Shown piece after piece: positions 55,101-62,982 of a DNA stretch of 64,000 nt. Positions within the stretch are counted from its first letter, which is position 1. Each line of letters starts with the position of its first letter. The notes under the pieces are model-generated. The model did no database searches. It saw only the letters and a list, made by a program, of their open reading frames with translations, and was not told the origin of the DNA. The DNA comes from Verrucomicrobiia bacterium DG1235 (GTDB lineage: Bacteria > Verrucomicrobiota > Verrucomicrobiia > Opitutales > Opitutaceae): positions 3,147,973-3,211,972 of the forward strand of contig DS990592.1 of the NCBI GenBank assembly GCA_000155695.1, given 5' to 3'. The position numbers were made by a program, and so were the translations under genes.

Positions 55101-57192
55101 AGCCGGCGCCATCATCGACGAGGGCGAATCCTTTTCAGTAACCGTAGAAGCGCGCGGCACCGGCACACTTCAATATCAGTGGATGCTCGAAAACGTCGAC
55201 ATCCCCGGTGCCACCAGCAATACCTATAGCGTCACCAATTCCATCCGAGCTACCCACCACGGCCACTACCGAGCCCGTATCACTGACGACCTTACATCCA
55301 TCACCAGCAACGGAGCCTTCGTTCAAATCAGCAACCAGCCCGGCGGTGGAGGTGGGGGCGGAGAAGGAGGAGGCGACGGCACCCCGAACGCTCCGAGTAA
55401 CCTCTCCGGCACAGACGGCGGATCGGACTCCGTCACCCTCACATGGCAGGACAACTCCTCCAACGAAACTGGCTTTTCGCTCGAGCGCCGCCAGCAAGGC
55501 ACCGATTCGTGGACATCGGTTTCCACCGGTATTTCTGCTAGCGCAACCGAGTTCGTCGATGCCACGAATATCGGAACCGATACCTACGAGTACCGCCTCA
55601 AAGCAAACGGCAGCTCAGGCGACTCAGCCTACTCAAACATCGCCGCAGTCTCGCGCTCTAGCGGCCCCGCGCCACTCGCCGCTCCCACCAGCCTATCTGC
55701 TAGCGACAACACTGCCCACGTTCGCCTAGAGTGGACAGACAACGCGACTTCAGAAACTGGATACACCATCGAACGCAAACTTCAGTCCGATTCGAGCTGG
55801 TCTACCGTAGCAACCATCGGAGCAAACTCCGTCGCTTTCACCGATCCTATCAACATCGAAAGCGAAAGCTACGAATACCGCGTAAAGGCGACCGACGCCA
55901 GCAACAGCTCCGACTACTCAAACATTGCGGCAGTCTCTCGTTCAGGAGGTAGCGGAGAAGGCGGAGGTGAAGAGCCTACGCCTGCAGCTCCAGCCAGCCT
56001 CGCAGCGACTGACGAGTCCACTCAAGTCACCCTCACCTGGGATGATCTCTCCAACAACGAGACGAGTTTCGCACTCGAACGCAAGGAGCAAGGCTCCTCC
56101 ACATGGGTATCGGTTTCCGCTAACATTCCAGCCAACCAAACCGAATTCGTCGATGCTACCGATATTGGAACCACAACATACGAATACCGAATCAAAGCCA
56201 AAGGCAGCTCGGCCGATTCCAACTACTCGAATGTCACCAGCGTCACCCGCGAATCAAGTGGCGGTGGCGGGGAAGAGCCAACACCACCCGTCGCTCCGGC
56301 CAATCTCGTCGCCACCGACGAAGCCACCTTTGTCACCCTCACATGGGATGACCTTTCCGACGATGAATCCGGTTTCTCGATACAGAGAAGAAAACAAGGC
56401 GACCCATCGTGGACACAGCTTGCCACAACCGCCGCTAACGCCACGACCTACCAGGACAACACCGACATCGAGACCGACACCTTCGAATACCGCATCGCCG
56501 CAGACAAGGACGCCATCGCATCCGACTACTCAAACGTCGCCAGCGTCACCCGTGCCGTATCCAGTGAAAACCTAGATCTGCAGGCTATCGTTTCCGACCA
56601 CCAGCATCTGGAACTTGAAATCCAAAATACGAATACAGTTCAGTATCTAGTCGACCTTGTCGCGGCTGAGCTCGAAGCCTCCGCCGAAACACTCTCCGTC
56701 TACCTTGGCGATTCAAAGTTAACTTCCCCGAGCGCGAGCTTGCAGGAAGCCGGCTTTATTGACGGAGATCAATTCACCGTTCTTCGCTCGGACGACACGT
56801 CAGACAGCAACTACGCTACCTGGCAGCTCGCAAACCTTGGTTCCCTCCGCGAAAAACGCCTCCCTTCCCAAGATGCAAACGGCGACGGACTAGCCAACCT
56901 CCTGCACTATGCCTTCGGCAGCTCGCCGAACGATTCCGATCACGAAGCAAATCGAGCAACCATCGAGCCATCCACAAACGGTCTTACAGTCAGCTTCTAC
57001 CGCAACAAAAACGCGGACGATATCTCGATTCAAATAGAGTCTTATGACTCTGAATCCTCGACCTGGGAAACGCTCTCCTCGCTCGCCGATTCGACCAGCG
57101 AGACCGAGCAAGATCACGTTGAACGAGTCACCATCCACCTAGAACTCGCATCCGACGAACAGGCTATGCTCCGATTGAAAATCAGCCTCTAG
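52108..57192 (+). CDS. Giant secreted protein: glycosidase-like head, Ig/FN3 modules, ubiquitin-like module
   Basis: 1694 residues. Signal peptide 1-23. About 24-530: TIM-barrel-like region with a Rossmann-like tail (ISSYPVVFVSEAIQVTDSQF, MDYVNGGGTLIVTG), the layout of GH42-type beta-galactosidases; catalytic residues not assigned. About 690-1075: Ig-like domains (VSIQWYKNDES; LQYQWMLENVDIPG). Four FN3 repeats about 1093-1485 (SVTLTWQDNSSNETGFSLER, with close variants), split by Gly-rich linkers (GGGGGGEGGG). About 1500-1560: a segment with ubiquitin-like pattern. C-terminus SQDANGDGLANLLHYAFGSS is a Verrucomicrobial exoprotein tail. Likely acts on extracellular polysaccharide. Confidence 0.78.
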   Translation: MTPLHRFLTLVLLSLYSSLTLHAGSNPPHPEGLLLRGFESEAAFNRRGDQAVLNGVQTTIRIDAAGEVSSSISAEDIAPLVSWYQNRDQYYSAYADFGPGIGSAIGFTDDISSAGKTLDLDGNKAGPSIFLDETYQAILTVAKAYVDAGVDAIHYDTAWVALDAGPFDSATMTAFRDWLNTRFSEATLQSYIDPSYDDGTFDYGVFLRSKGVTTSNYGTATIGSEKLGATKHWRLWHAFLRYKEREVIATFVDAVNTYAQAELGREIGFYFNRYGFIDRPADRWFLAEYASGDLGETHFSGQTWDYSDGYNLEPVFRAGLKTNDNRFEPWNSPPAANTAVQSLFLAETIANNGVATWEDDYPATAPIARLARQYDSQLDHAPVSEAAIFYPLATTLHTEPLQVGPDPGLLGGDHYWYLGLGYILQELEINYDVAFGGDGLGMPDTFSSSDISSYPVVFVSEAIQVTDSQFTALMDYVNGGGTLIVTGTNCLRYDALGNDMSSTRSYDSKTWTQLLGSAGSTSIGSGTLKVVSLDAIGTTGYTDQPSSSALSSALASLEAALPSSIERVTTGASGDVRALSYRDTSDNSRVYHLLNYSFNGAGTAISSQSSFTVSFPTPPSSPGSSDYAGTSVATYVASADSAPTTLTITDLGSGTSQVTIPSLSYWGILRIGSAIPTDDHPNVEPIAYFDSLFSYEVFDSTESRSLTYSAFDDDEIDQLQIYYSKKDTSTGLFGAWTADQTIAGTSANEIVDATVDYTLPSEGHFRLQIVATDSDSATNSLLGSNAYDTEVGYDTTALDRSSLVVTPLHGNASGSVITSPVTPSFSFTGHEDKVSGFGQYNWSWNNGGNTIDGGGNPLEETITLDAIPAIVEAEYGEYNLSLRFQNGANIWDDSETEYTLIYTLPLTYNGSETDETATAGDTVSFTLDYTNVYGDVSIQWYKNDESMDGQTEGTLTLFSVGDSDAATYHATIENPAGQITSPDFNLTVNTTLEVTQQPAGAIIDEGESFSVTVEARGTGTLQYQWMLENVDIPGATSNTYSVTNSIRATHHGHYRARITDDLTSITSNGAFVQISNQPGGGGGGGEGGGDGTPNAPSNLSGTDGGSDSVTLTWQDNSSNETGFSLERRQQGTDSWTSVSTGISASATEFVDATNIGTDTYEYRLKANGSSGDSAYSNIAAVSRSSGPAPLAAPTSLSASDNTAHVRLEWTDNATSETGYTIERKLQSDSSWSTVATIGANSVAFTDPINIESESYEYRVKATDASNSSDYSNIAAVSRSGGSGEGGGEEPTPAAPASLAATDESTQVTLTWDDLSNNETSFALERKEQGSSTWVSVSANIPANQTEFVDATDIGTTTYEYRIKAKGSSADSNYSNVTSVTRESSGGGGEEPTPPVAPANLVATDEATFVTLTWDDLSDDESGFSIQRRKQGDPSWTQLATTAANATTYQDNTDIETDTFEYRIAADKDAIASDYSNVASVTRAVSSENLDLQAIVSDHQHLELEIQNTNTVQYLVDLVAAELEASAETLSVYLGDSKLTSPSASLQEAGFIDGDQFTVLRSDDTSDSNYATWQLANLGSLREKRLPSQDANGDGLANLLHYAFGSSPNDSDHEANRATIEPSTNGLTVSFYRNKNADDISIQIESYDSESSTWETLSSLADSTSETEQDHVERVTIHLELASDEQAMLRLKISL

Positions 57193-57200
57193 ACAAAAAA

Positions 57201-57233
57201 AGCAGCAGGGCGTACCTACACCCCGCTGCTTTC
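57201..57233. terminator. Bidirectional terminator between the exoprotein and M3 peptidase genes
   Basis: AGCAGCAGGG (57201-57210) pairs with CCCCGCTGCT (57221-57230) with one mismatch. On the plus strand it is followed by TTCT; on the minus strand by a run of seven T (complement of 57194-57200). Confidence 0.8.
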
Positions 57234-57255
57234 TCAAAAACCTCAGCTTGAAACC

Positions 57256-59319
57256 TTAAGCTAGTCCACTACGGACCAACAAGGCCTTCGGATCGGGCTC
57301 GCGACCCATGAAGTCCTTGAACAACTCCATCGGATCCTCCGAATTCCCCTTCGACAAGATGCAATCGCGGAACGCCCGCCCGGTCTCCTCGTTGAAAATT
57401 CCCTCTTTCTCAAAACGCGTAAACGCGTCCGCATCGAGCACCTCCGCCCACTTGTAGGAGTAGTAGCCCGCCGCATAGCCGACCGGACTCGAAAACAAGT
57501 GCCCGAACCGGCGCACGATACTACGCGGAGTCGTCTTAAACTCCGCCACGTATCCAGAAAGTGTTTCACGAATCTTCGCGTCTAGATCTCCGTCTAGATA
57601 GCTCTCGGGATTTACATGCATCTCGAGATCCATTTTCCCAAAGCTAAGCTGACGCATCATCGCCGCCGCGCTCTGAAAATTTCGCGCAGCAACCATCTTT
57701 TCGAACAAGTCCTGAGGAATAGCCTCATCCGTCTCATAATGACGGGCAAACTGATCCAAAGCTTCACGGTTCCAGCACCAGTTTTCCATGATCTGCGAAG
57801 GCAATTCCACAAAGTCCCAAGCCACGTTCACGCCGTTGAGTGACTTGATGTCCACCCGCCCGAGCAGGTGATGCAACAAGTGTCCAAACTCATGGAAAAC
57901 CGTCTCCACTTCATAGTGCAACAACAAGGCTGGCTTGCCGTCTACCGGCTCCGTCATGTTGCCCGTAATCAGGCCGACATGCGGTGTGCGACTTCCGTCT
58001 GGCTGCGGCATTCCCGTATCCAAATAATTCATCCAAGCCCCACCACGCTTCTCCTCGCGCGGGTGCCAATCCGCATAAAAATAGCCAAGCAGCTCCCCGC
58101 CTGCATCGTATAGATCGTAGAGCTTCACATCTGGATGCCAGCTATTTTCCGGACCCTCGTGATTTTGTATCTTCAAACCAAATACACGTTCCGCAATCCG
58201 GAACATTCCATTCAGCACCCCGTCGATCGGGAAATACGGACGCAAAGCCTCGTCATCGAAATCATACTTCGATACGCGCAGCTTCTCCGACCAATAGGCC
58301 ACATCCCACGGCTCCAGCCTCTCCTTCGGCTTCCCCGTCTGCTCCGCTACAAACGCTTCGAGATCCTCGAACTCCTGATCAAACGCCGACTTGGACTTCT
58401 CGTAGAGCTCCTGGGTAAACGCGAGCGCCTGCTCGCCGGATTTCGCCATGCGACGCTGCAAAACCTGGTCGGCAAAATTCGCCTTACCCAACAGTTCCGC
58501 CTTCTCCTGACGCAACTTCAAAATCTCCCGAATCAGTTCGCTGTTATCCCAATCGCCCTTGAGCCCAATCAAAGCCGCCTCTTCAGAAATCGTCCTACGC
58601 AGCTCCGCATCATCCGCATACTTGAGCACTGGCAGAAACGACGGAGCCTGTAGTGTAAATCTCCATACAGGCTTCTCTTCGGTGCCATGCCCCTTGCTTT
58701 TTGCATTCTGAAGAGCCGCCGCCTTCGCCGACTCCGGCAAACCCGCTAGTCGACTCTCATCGTCGATCAGCAGTTCGTACGCATTCGTCGAATCGAGCAC
58801 ATTGTCCGAGTAGCTCTTAGTCTTATCCGCTAGCTCCTTGTTCAAAGCTTCCAAACGCGTCTTCTTATCCTGAGGCAAATCCGCGCCCGCCTGCTTGAAG
58901 TCCGCCATCGTCTCCTCGAAAAGCCGCTTCTGCACACCCGTAAGCTGGGCCGCCGCAGGCTTCTCCGCGAAGCTCTTCAAAGCTCCCCAAAGTTCGGCAT
59001 TAAGCGGGATCCGAGAAGAGTATTCAGTCACCTTCGGCAACATAGCCCGATGCGCCTCGCGCAGCTTATCGCTGTCCTGCACCGAAGTCAGGTGGTCCAC
59101 CCTACCCCAGGCCCTGCCCAAGGTCTGCCCTGCCGCCTCAAGCGCCAAAAACGTGTTCTCAAACGTGGCCTCCTCCGGAGTCACCTTGCAGATCGCGTCG
59201 ATCTCCGCCTGCCCCTCCACGAGGGCCGACTCGATATCCGCCCGGATATGATCTGTCGTAAGGGTCGACCAATCGACCAACTTCGCTGGACTATGAAAAG
59301 GATGTAGCTCAGAACTCAT
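57256..59319 (-). CDS. prlC: M3-family oligopeptidase (oligopeptidase A type)
   Basis: 687 residues, normal for the family. Zinc site ETVFHEFGHLLHHLLG (HExxH) about residues 475-490, with the downstream Glu in NWCWNREALDQFARH, and HVGLITGNM-like segments flanking. Degrades signal peptides and short peptides in the cytoplasm. ATG at 59319. Terminated by the shared hairpin. It is not in an operon. Confidence 0.95.
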   Translation of the reverse strand: MSSELHPFHSPAKLVDWSTLTTDHIRADIESALVEGQAEIDAICKVTPEEATFENTFLALEAAGQTLGRAWGRVDHLTSVQDSDKLREAHRAMLPKVTEYSSRIPLNAELWGALKSFAEKPAAAQLTGVQKRLFEETMADFKQAGADLPQDKKTRLEALNKELADKTKSYSDNVLDSTNAYELLIDDESRLAGLPESAKAAALQNAKSKGHGTEEKPVWRFTLQAPSFLPVLKYADDAELRRTISEEAALIGLKGDWDNSELIREILKLRQEKAELLGKANFADQVLQRRMAKSGEQALAFTQELYEKSKSAFDQEFEDLEAFVAEQTGKPKERLEPWDVAYWSEKLRVSKYDFDDEALRPYFPIDGVLNGMFRIAERVFGLKIQNHEGPENSWHPDVKLYDLYDAGGELLGYFYADWHPREEKRGGAWMNYLDTGMPQPDGSRTPHVGLITGNMTEPVDGKPALLLHYEVETVFHEFGHLLHHLLGRVDIKSLNGVNVAWDFVELPSQIMENWCWNREALDQFARHYETDEAIPQDLFEKMVAARNFQSAAAMMRQLSFGKMDLEMHVNPESYLDGDLDAKIRETLSGYVAEFKTTPRSIVRRFGHLFSSPVGYAAGYYSYKWAEVLDADAFTRFEKEGIFNEETGRAFRDCILSKGNSEDPMELFKDFMGREPDPKALLVRSGLA

Positions 59320-59431
59320 ATTGCCCGCACCCTAGCTCTCCTCTGCATCAACTCAACCGAGAAGCGCGAAAAGAAGGTAGGATCACAGCTGTCAGACAAC
59401 CATCCGACCAGACACCATTCTCCTCAATCCC

Positions 59432-60217
59432 ATGCCTTTCTTAAAACGAATCCACTGTCCGACACCATTAGACAATTCCCGATTTCCGCTCTCGCTACCT
59501 TTCGTTTCCAATCTCTGCGAAAAAGACATCACTTCCGACATCCTCTTCCTAGTCGGTGAAAATGGAAGTGGAAAATCCAGCCTGCTCGAATCCCTGGCCA
59601 TTGCATCCAAGCGTATCAGCGTGGGCGACTCCTCTCTCGACCAAGATCCAACCTTAGCCGAAATACGCCCCCTCGCTCAACAACTCCGTCTTGGGTGGAG
59701 TCGTCGTACAGGCAAAGGTTTTTTCCTCAGGGCCGAGGACTTCTTCAACTTCATCCGACGCAATAAGAAGCTCGAAGAAACTTTCGACGAATACATCGAC
59801 CACTTTAAAGACGACGATCGCGTTCGCGGGTATATGGAAGGCAATAAACGCGCCATCAATGCCCGCTACGGACGCGATCTTAACGACTTCTCCCACGGTG
59901 AAGGATTCCTCGAATTCATCAAATCCCGCATCCACCCCGGCGGCCTCTACCTGATCGACGAACCAGAAGCCGCCCTCTCTCCTCAGCGACAGCTCGCCTT
60001 CGCCTTCTTCATCCGCGAAATGGCCCTACAAAATTGTCAGTTCATCATCGCCACCCATTCCCCGATCATTCTCAGCGTGCCAGACACAGAAATTTGGGAA
60101 TTCGACGAATACGGCCTCCAGCCCACTTCCTATGATCAGCTCGCACACGTAAGCTTTACCAAAAGCTTCCTCGATGCCCCACACCGCTACTGGCAACAGC
60201 TCTCTCAAGAAGGCTAG
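59432..60217 (+). CDS. Stand-alone AAA/ABC-type ATPase
   Basis: 261 residues. Walker A VGENGSGKSSLLESLA (about 41-56), a degenerate signature FSHGEGFLEFI in place of LSGG-Q, Walker B GGLYLIDEPEAALSP, switch His in IIATHSPIIL. This is the pattern of the AAA_21/SMC-like predicted ATPases, as found in OLD-type and toxin-linked proteins, but no nuclease (TOPRIM) domain or partner gene is attached. Followed 18 bases later by a cupin. Function unknown. Confidence 0.82.
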   Translation: MPFLKRIHCPTPLDNSRFPLSLPFVSNLCEKDITSDILFLVGENGSGKSSLLESLAIASKRISVGDSSLDQDPTLAEIRPLAQQLRLGWSRRTGKGFFLRAEDFFNFIRRNKKLEETFDEYIDHFKDDDRVRGYMEGNKRAINARYGRDLNDFSHGEGFLEFIKSRIHPGGLYLIDEPEAALSPQRQLAFAFFIREMALQNCQFIIATHSPIILSVPDTEIWEFDEYGLQPTSYDQLAHVSFTKSFLDAPHRYWQQLSQEG

Positions 60218-60235
60218 TCCCACCCAAATCCAACC

Positions 60236-60715
60236 ATGCAAAAAATCAACTCCGACTCCCTCAAGCCACGCCGCTGGCGCTCCCCAAAACGCAAATACGG
60301 AGCCTCCCTCCAAGAACTCTCCGTCGCCCTCGGCCGCGACGACAAATCCACCGACCTGCTCGCCCGCCATCCCTTCGACGTCTCCATCGTCACCCTCGCG
60401 CCCGGCCAAACCTTTTGCCCCCTCCACGCCCACGACGCTCAGTGGGAGTTCTACCACGTCATCGCCGGCCAAGGCGTCGCGCGTGAAATCGAGAGCGAAA
60501 CCAAAGTCGGCCCCGGCGACGCCTTCCTCTTCAGGCCAGGCGAAGCCCATCAACTCCGCAACGACAGCGACACCGACTTCATCTACTACGTCATCGCCGA
60601 CAATCCAGTCAGCGACCACGCCTACTACCCCGACTCGAAAAAATGGATCGTATCCCAGCCCGAGCAACAACTCATCCGCTCCGAACCCATCGACTACTTC
60701 GACGGCGAAGAATGA
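60236..60715 (+). CDS. Cupin-domain protein, paralogue of the 28854 gene
   Basis: 159 residues. Motif 1 CPLHAHDAQWEFYHVIAGQG, motif 2 GDAFLFRPGEAHQLRNDS, then VIADNPVSDHAYYPDSKKW and LIRSEPIDYFDGEE. Shares these blocks with the 28854-29348 protein over nearly full length. Histidines suggest a metal centre. It is 18 bases after the ATPase gene, and its 3' end overlaps the convergent GNAT gene by 22 bases. Confidence 0.87.
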   Translation: MQKINSDSLKPRRWRSPKRKYGASLQELSVALGRDDKSTDLLARHPFDVSIVTLAPGQTFCPLHAHDAQWEFYHVIAGQGVAREIESETKVGPGDAFLFRPGEAHQLRNDSDTDFIYYVIADNPVSDHAYYPDSKKWIVSQPEQQLIRSEPIDYFDGEE

Positions 60716-61257
60716 GAAGCGGATAGCCGCGCTAAAACCGACTCGGCTCCCGACCAATCCTCAGAGGTCAACGCCCACCGCTCATGGTCCCGCCACTCGC
60801 CGCCTATCTTCAAGTAGCGCGGCGAAAAGCCTTCCTTGCTTAGCCCCAACCGCTCCACCAACCGCACCGAACGCTCGTTGCCAGGCTGGATATTCACCTC
60901 CAGACGGTGAAGCCCGAGACCAATAAACGCCTCGTCAAAAACCAAAGCCAGCCCTCGCGTCATCCGGCCACCGCCACAATACCCCTGCACTCCCCAATAA
61001 CCGACAAACGCGCACTGCAACGCCCCATGCGTGATTTCGCTCAAATTGACGATGCCCGCCATCCGATCGTCCGACTTGCGACACACCAAATACCCCTCGT
61101 GTCTAGAATCTTGGATACGATCCAAATACTCCGCAAAACCCTTCACCGTCACCGTCGGGTACACCCAAGGCCGATGCATCGACACGCTCCCCTTCGCCGC
61201 CTCCACAAACTCTCGACCATCCGACTCCTCCGGCCGTCTCAGATACACCCCATACAT
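60694..61257 (-). CDS. RimJ/RimL-type GNAT acetyltransferase
   Basis: 187 residues from ATG 61255-61257 (MYGVYLRRPEESDGREFV), chosen because a GGCTGGGGG purine-rich site precedes it; an ATG at 61281 is also possible. Motif A FVGYWGVQGYCGGGRMTRGL, then HRLEVNIQPGNERSVRLVE, the N-x-x-S block of RimJ/RimL proteins, and HERWALTSEDW at the end. Likely acetylates a protein N-terminus or a small molecule. Overlaps the convergent cupin by 22 bases. Confidence 0.9.
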   Translation of the reverse strand: MYGVYLRRPEESDGREFVEAAKGSVSMHRPWVYPTVTVKGFAEYLDRIQDSRHEGYLVCRKSDDRMAGIVNLSEITHGALQCAFVGYWGVQGYCGGGRMTRGLALVFDEAFIGLGLHRLEVNIQPGNERSVRLVERLGLSKEGFSPRYLKIGGEWRDHERWALTSEDWSGAESVLARLSASHSSPSK

Positions 61258-61389
61258 TACCCCCAGCCTAGCAGCGAGCATTGGAAACTCAACCGCAGAG
61301 CGAAAAACCGGCTATTTCATATAGCTGTCATTTCTTCACACGATTCGTTGCCTTTAGCGCCAGCCGTGATTCACTAGCGAATCACTAAC

Positions 61390-62397
61390 ATGCAAAAGAC
61401 AACCGCACTCCGTCACTCCGAATACGGCAAACCAGAAGACTGCCTCAAACTCGAGACCATCGAGCTTCCAACACTCGGCCCCGGCCAAGCGCTGCTCAAG
61501 ATCCTCGCCGCGCCCATCAATCCCGCCGACTTCGGCCGCATCGGCGGCACCTACGGCGAGCTCGCTCCCCTGCCCGCCACCGCCGGACTCGAAGGCGTCG
61601 CTGAAATCGTCAAGCTCGCAGACAAAGCCTCTTCATTCCGTGTCGGCCAGCACGTCTTCGTGCCCAGCGCCCTCGGCGCCTGGCAGACCCACGCCGTCGC
61701 CAACTGCAAAGACCTCTACCCCGCCCCGGAGAAACTCCCCATCGAGCAAGCAGCCATGTGCTGGGTAAATCCCGCCACCGCCTGGAAGCTCCTCCACGAC
61801 TTCACTAAACTGCAGGCCGGCGACATCATCGTGCAAAACGCCGCCACCTCCGCCGTAGGTAAACTCGTGATACAGATCGCCAACCACCTCGGCATCAAGA
61901 CCATCAACCTCGTCCGCACCCTCGACTCCGCAGACTCCCTCAAAAAGCTCGGAGCCAGCATCGTCCTCGTCGACAACCGCGACGCCGCCAAAGCAGCCCT
62001 CGTATTCACCAAAGGAAAAAAAGCGAAGCTCGCCTTCAACTCCGTCGGCGGCTCCAGCTCCCTCGGCATGTGCAAGCTCCTCGCGGACGGAGCCTCCCTC
62101 GTCACCTTCGGCGGCATGGACCGCGACCCAGCCCCCTTCCCCACACGCTACCTCATTTTCAACGACATCCGCCTCCGCGGCTTCTGGGTCAGCAAATGGT
62201 ACGCCACCGCCCCTCGCCAAGAGATTCTCACCCTTCACAACGAGATTTTCTCCTTCATGGAAAACGCCAAGATCAAGGTCGACGTCGCCGCCACCTACTC
62301 GCTGGAAGACTGGCCAAAAGCCCTCGAACACTCCTCCACCGCAGGCAAATCCGGAAAAGTCCTCTTCACCCCCGCCGCCGACCAAGGCCCCCACTAA
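61390..62397 (+). CDS. MECR/ETR-like zinc-free medium-chain reductase (2-enoyl thioester reductase)
   Basis: 335 residues of the MDR superfamily. PINPADFGRIGGTYGELAP and GLEGVAEIVKL match MECR/ETR1 enoyl-thioester reductases (PINPADIN-x-I-x-G-x-YG). VNPATAWKLLHDF, then IIVQNAATSAVGKLVIQIA is the nucleotide-binding region with A-x-S/T-AVG in place of GxGxxG, as in that subfamily. Zinc ligands are absent. It may reduce trans-2-enoyl-CoA/ACP in lipid synthesis, parallel to FabV, or be a quinone reductase. Confidence 0.85.
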   Translation: MQKTTALRHSEYGKPEDCLKLETIELPTLGPGQALLKILAAPINPADFGRIGGTYGELAPLPATAGLEGVAEIVKLADKASSFRVGQHVFVPSALGAWQTHAVANCKDLYPAPEKLPIEQAAMCWVNPATAWKLLHDFTKLQAGDIIVQNAATSAVGKLVIQIANHLGIKTINLVRTLDSADSLKKLGASIVLVDNRDAAKAALVFTKGKKAKLAFNSVGGSSSLGMCKLLADGASLVTFGGMDRDPAPFPTRYLIFNDIRLRGFWVSKWYATAPRQEILTLHNEIFSFMENAKIKVDVAATYSLEDWPKALEHSSTAGKSGKVLFTPAADQGPH

Positions 62398-62408
62398 TTC
62401 CCAAACTC

Positions 62409-62432
62409 AGCACTCACCACTCACCACTCCAA
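62409..62432 (+). repeat. Heptamer tract before the DciA-like gene
   Basis: AGCACTCACCACTCACCACT, two to three TCACCAC units, ending about 9 bases before the TTG start of the next gene. Confidence 0.78.
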
Positions 62433-62438
62433 CCACCC

Positions 62439-62822
62439 TTGCCACCCGAACCCTACAAATTCCGCAAAGGCGTAGAGCGACTCATCGCCAACTTCCGCGG
62501 CATCCCTGAAAACTACGAAGGCGAGGCCCCAAAGACGGAGCGCGAAATGTCCGGCGTGCTGGACCGCATCCTCACAAAGTACAAGATTGGCGTTGATTCG
62601 CTCGAAGATCGAATCAACGCCAGCTGGCCGCAAATCGTCGGCAGCGCAAACGCCACCAACTGCAGCCCCTCCCGCATCGAACGCGAACGCACCCTCCTCA
62701 TAGCCGTATCCAATCCGATCATACGCCAGGAACTCGAGTTCAACAAACGCCTCATCCTGCAAAACCTCCACAAGATAAACGGCGGCAAAAAAATCCGCAC
62801 CATCGTCTTCAAATCCGGCTAA
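62439..62822 (+). CDS. DUF721/DciA-like protein
   Basis: 127 residues from TTG 62439 (PPEPYKFRKGVERLIANF); the open frame further upstream runs through the reductase gene and repeats. The core INASWPQIVGSANATNCSPS, then LLIAVSNPIIRQELEFNKRL and a C-terminal IRTIVFKSG match DUF721, whose best-known member DciA loads the replicative helicase DnaB. DUF721 domains are also found in other proteins, so the loader role is inferred. No Shine-Dalgarno; the leader is a heptamer tract. Confidence 0.82.
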   Translation: MPPEPYKFRKGVERLIANFRGIPENYEGEAPKTEREMSGVLDRILTKYKIGVDSLEDRINASWPQIVGSANATNCSPSRIERERTLLIAVSNPIIRQELEFNKRLILQNLHKINGGKKIRTIVFKSG

Positions 62823-62927
62823 TCACAGTAGGGCTGGCGCGCTGGCGGTCGAAGCCTTGGCGGAGTCTGTTGGTCCAGACCGCATTGCAAGATCCAGCGC
62901 CTGACTCCCGCTACCTCAAAAACCCAC

Positions 62928-62967
62928 TTTCGCGAAGCGAAACCTAATTGGCCAAAGGCCAACCTGA
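62928..62967. repeat. Two-hairpin REP-like element, copy 2
   Basis: TTTCGC-GAA-GCGAAA (62928-62942) then TTGGCC-AAA-GGCCAA (62948-62962) and CCTGACAA. Matches 26883-26923; substitutions in the first stem and in the loops preserve base pairing. It lies downstream of the DciA-like gene and upstream of the convergent gene's stop. Confidence 0.72.
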
Positions 62968-62982
62968 CAAATCTCTAGCGCC

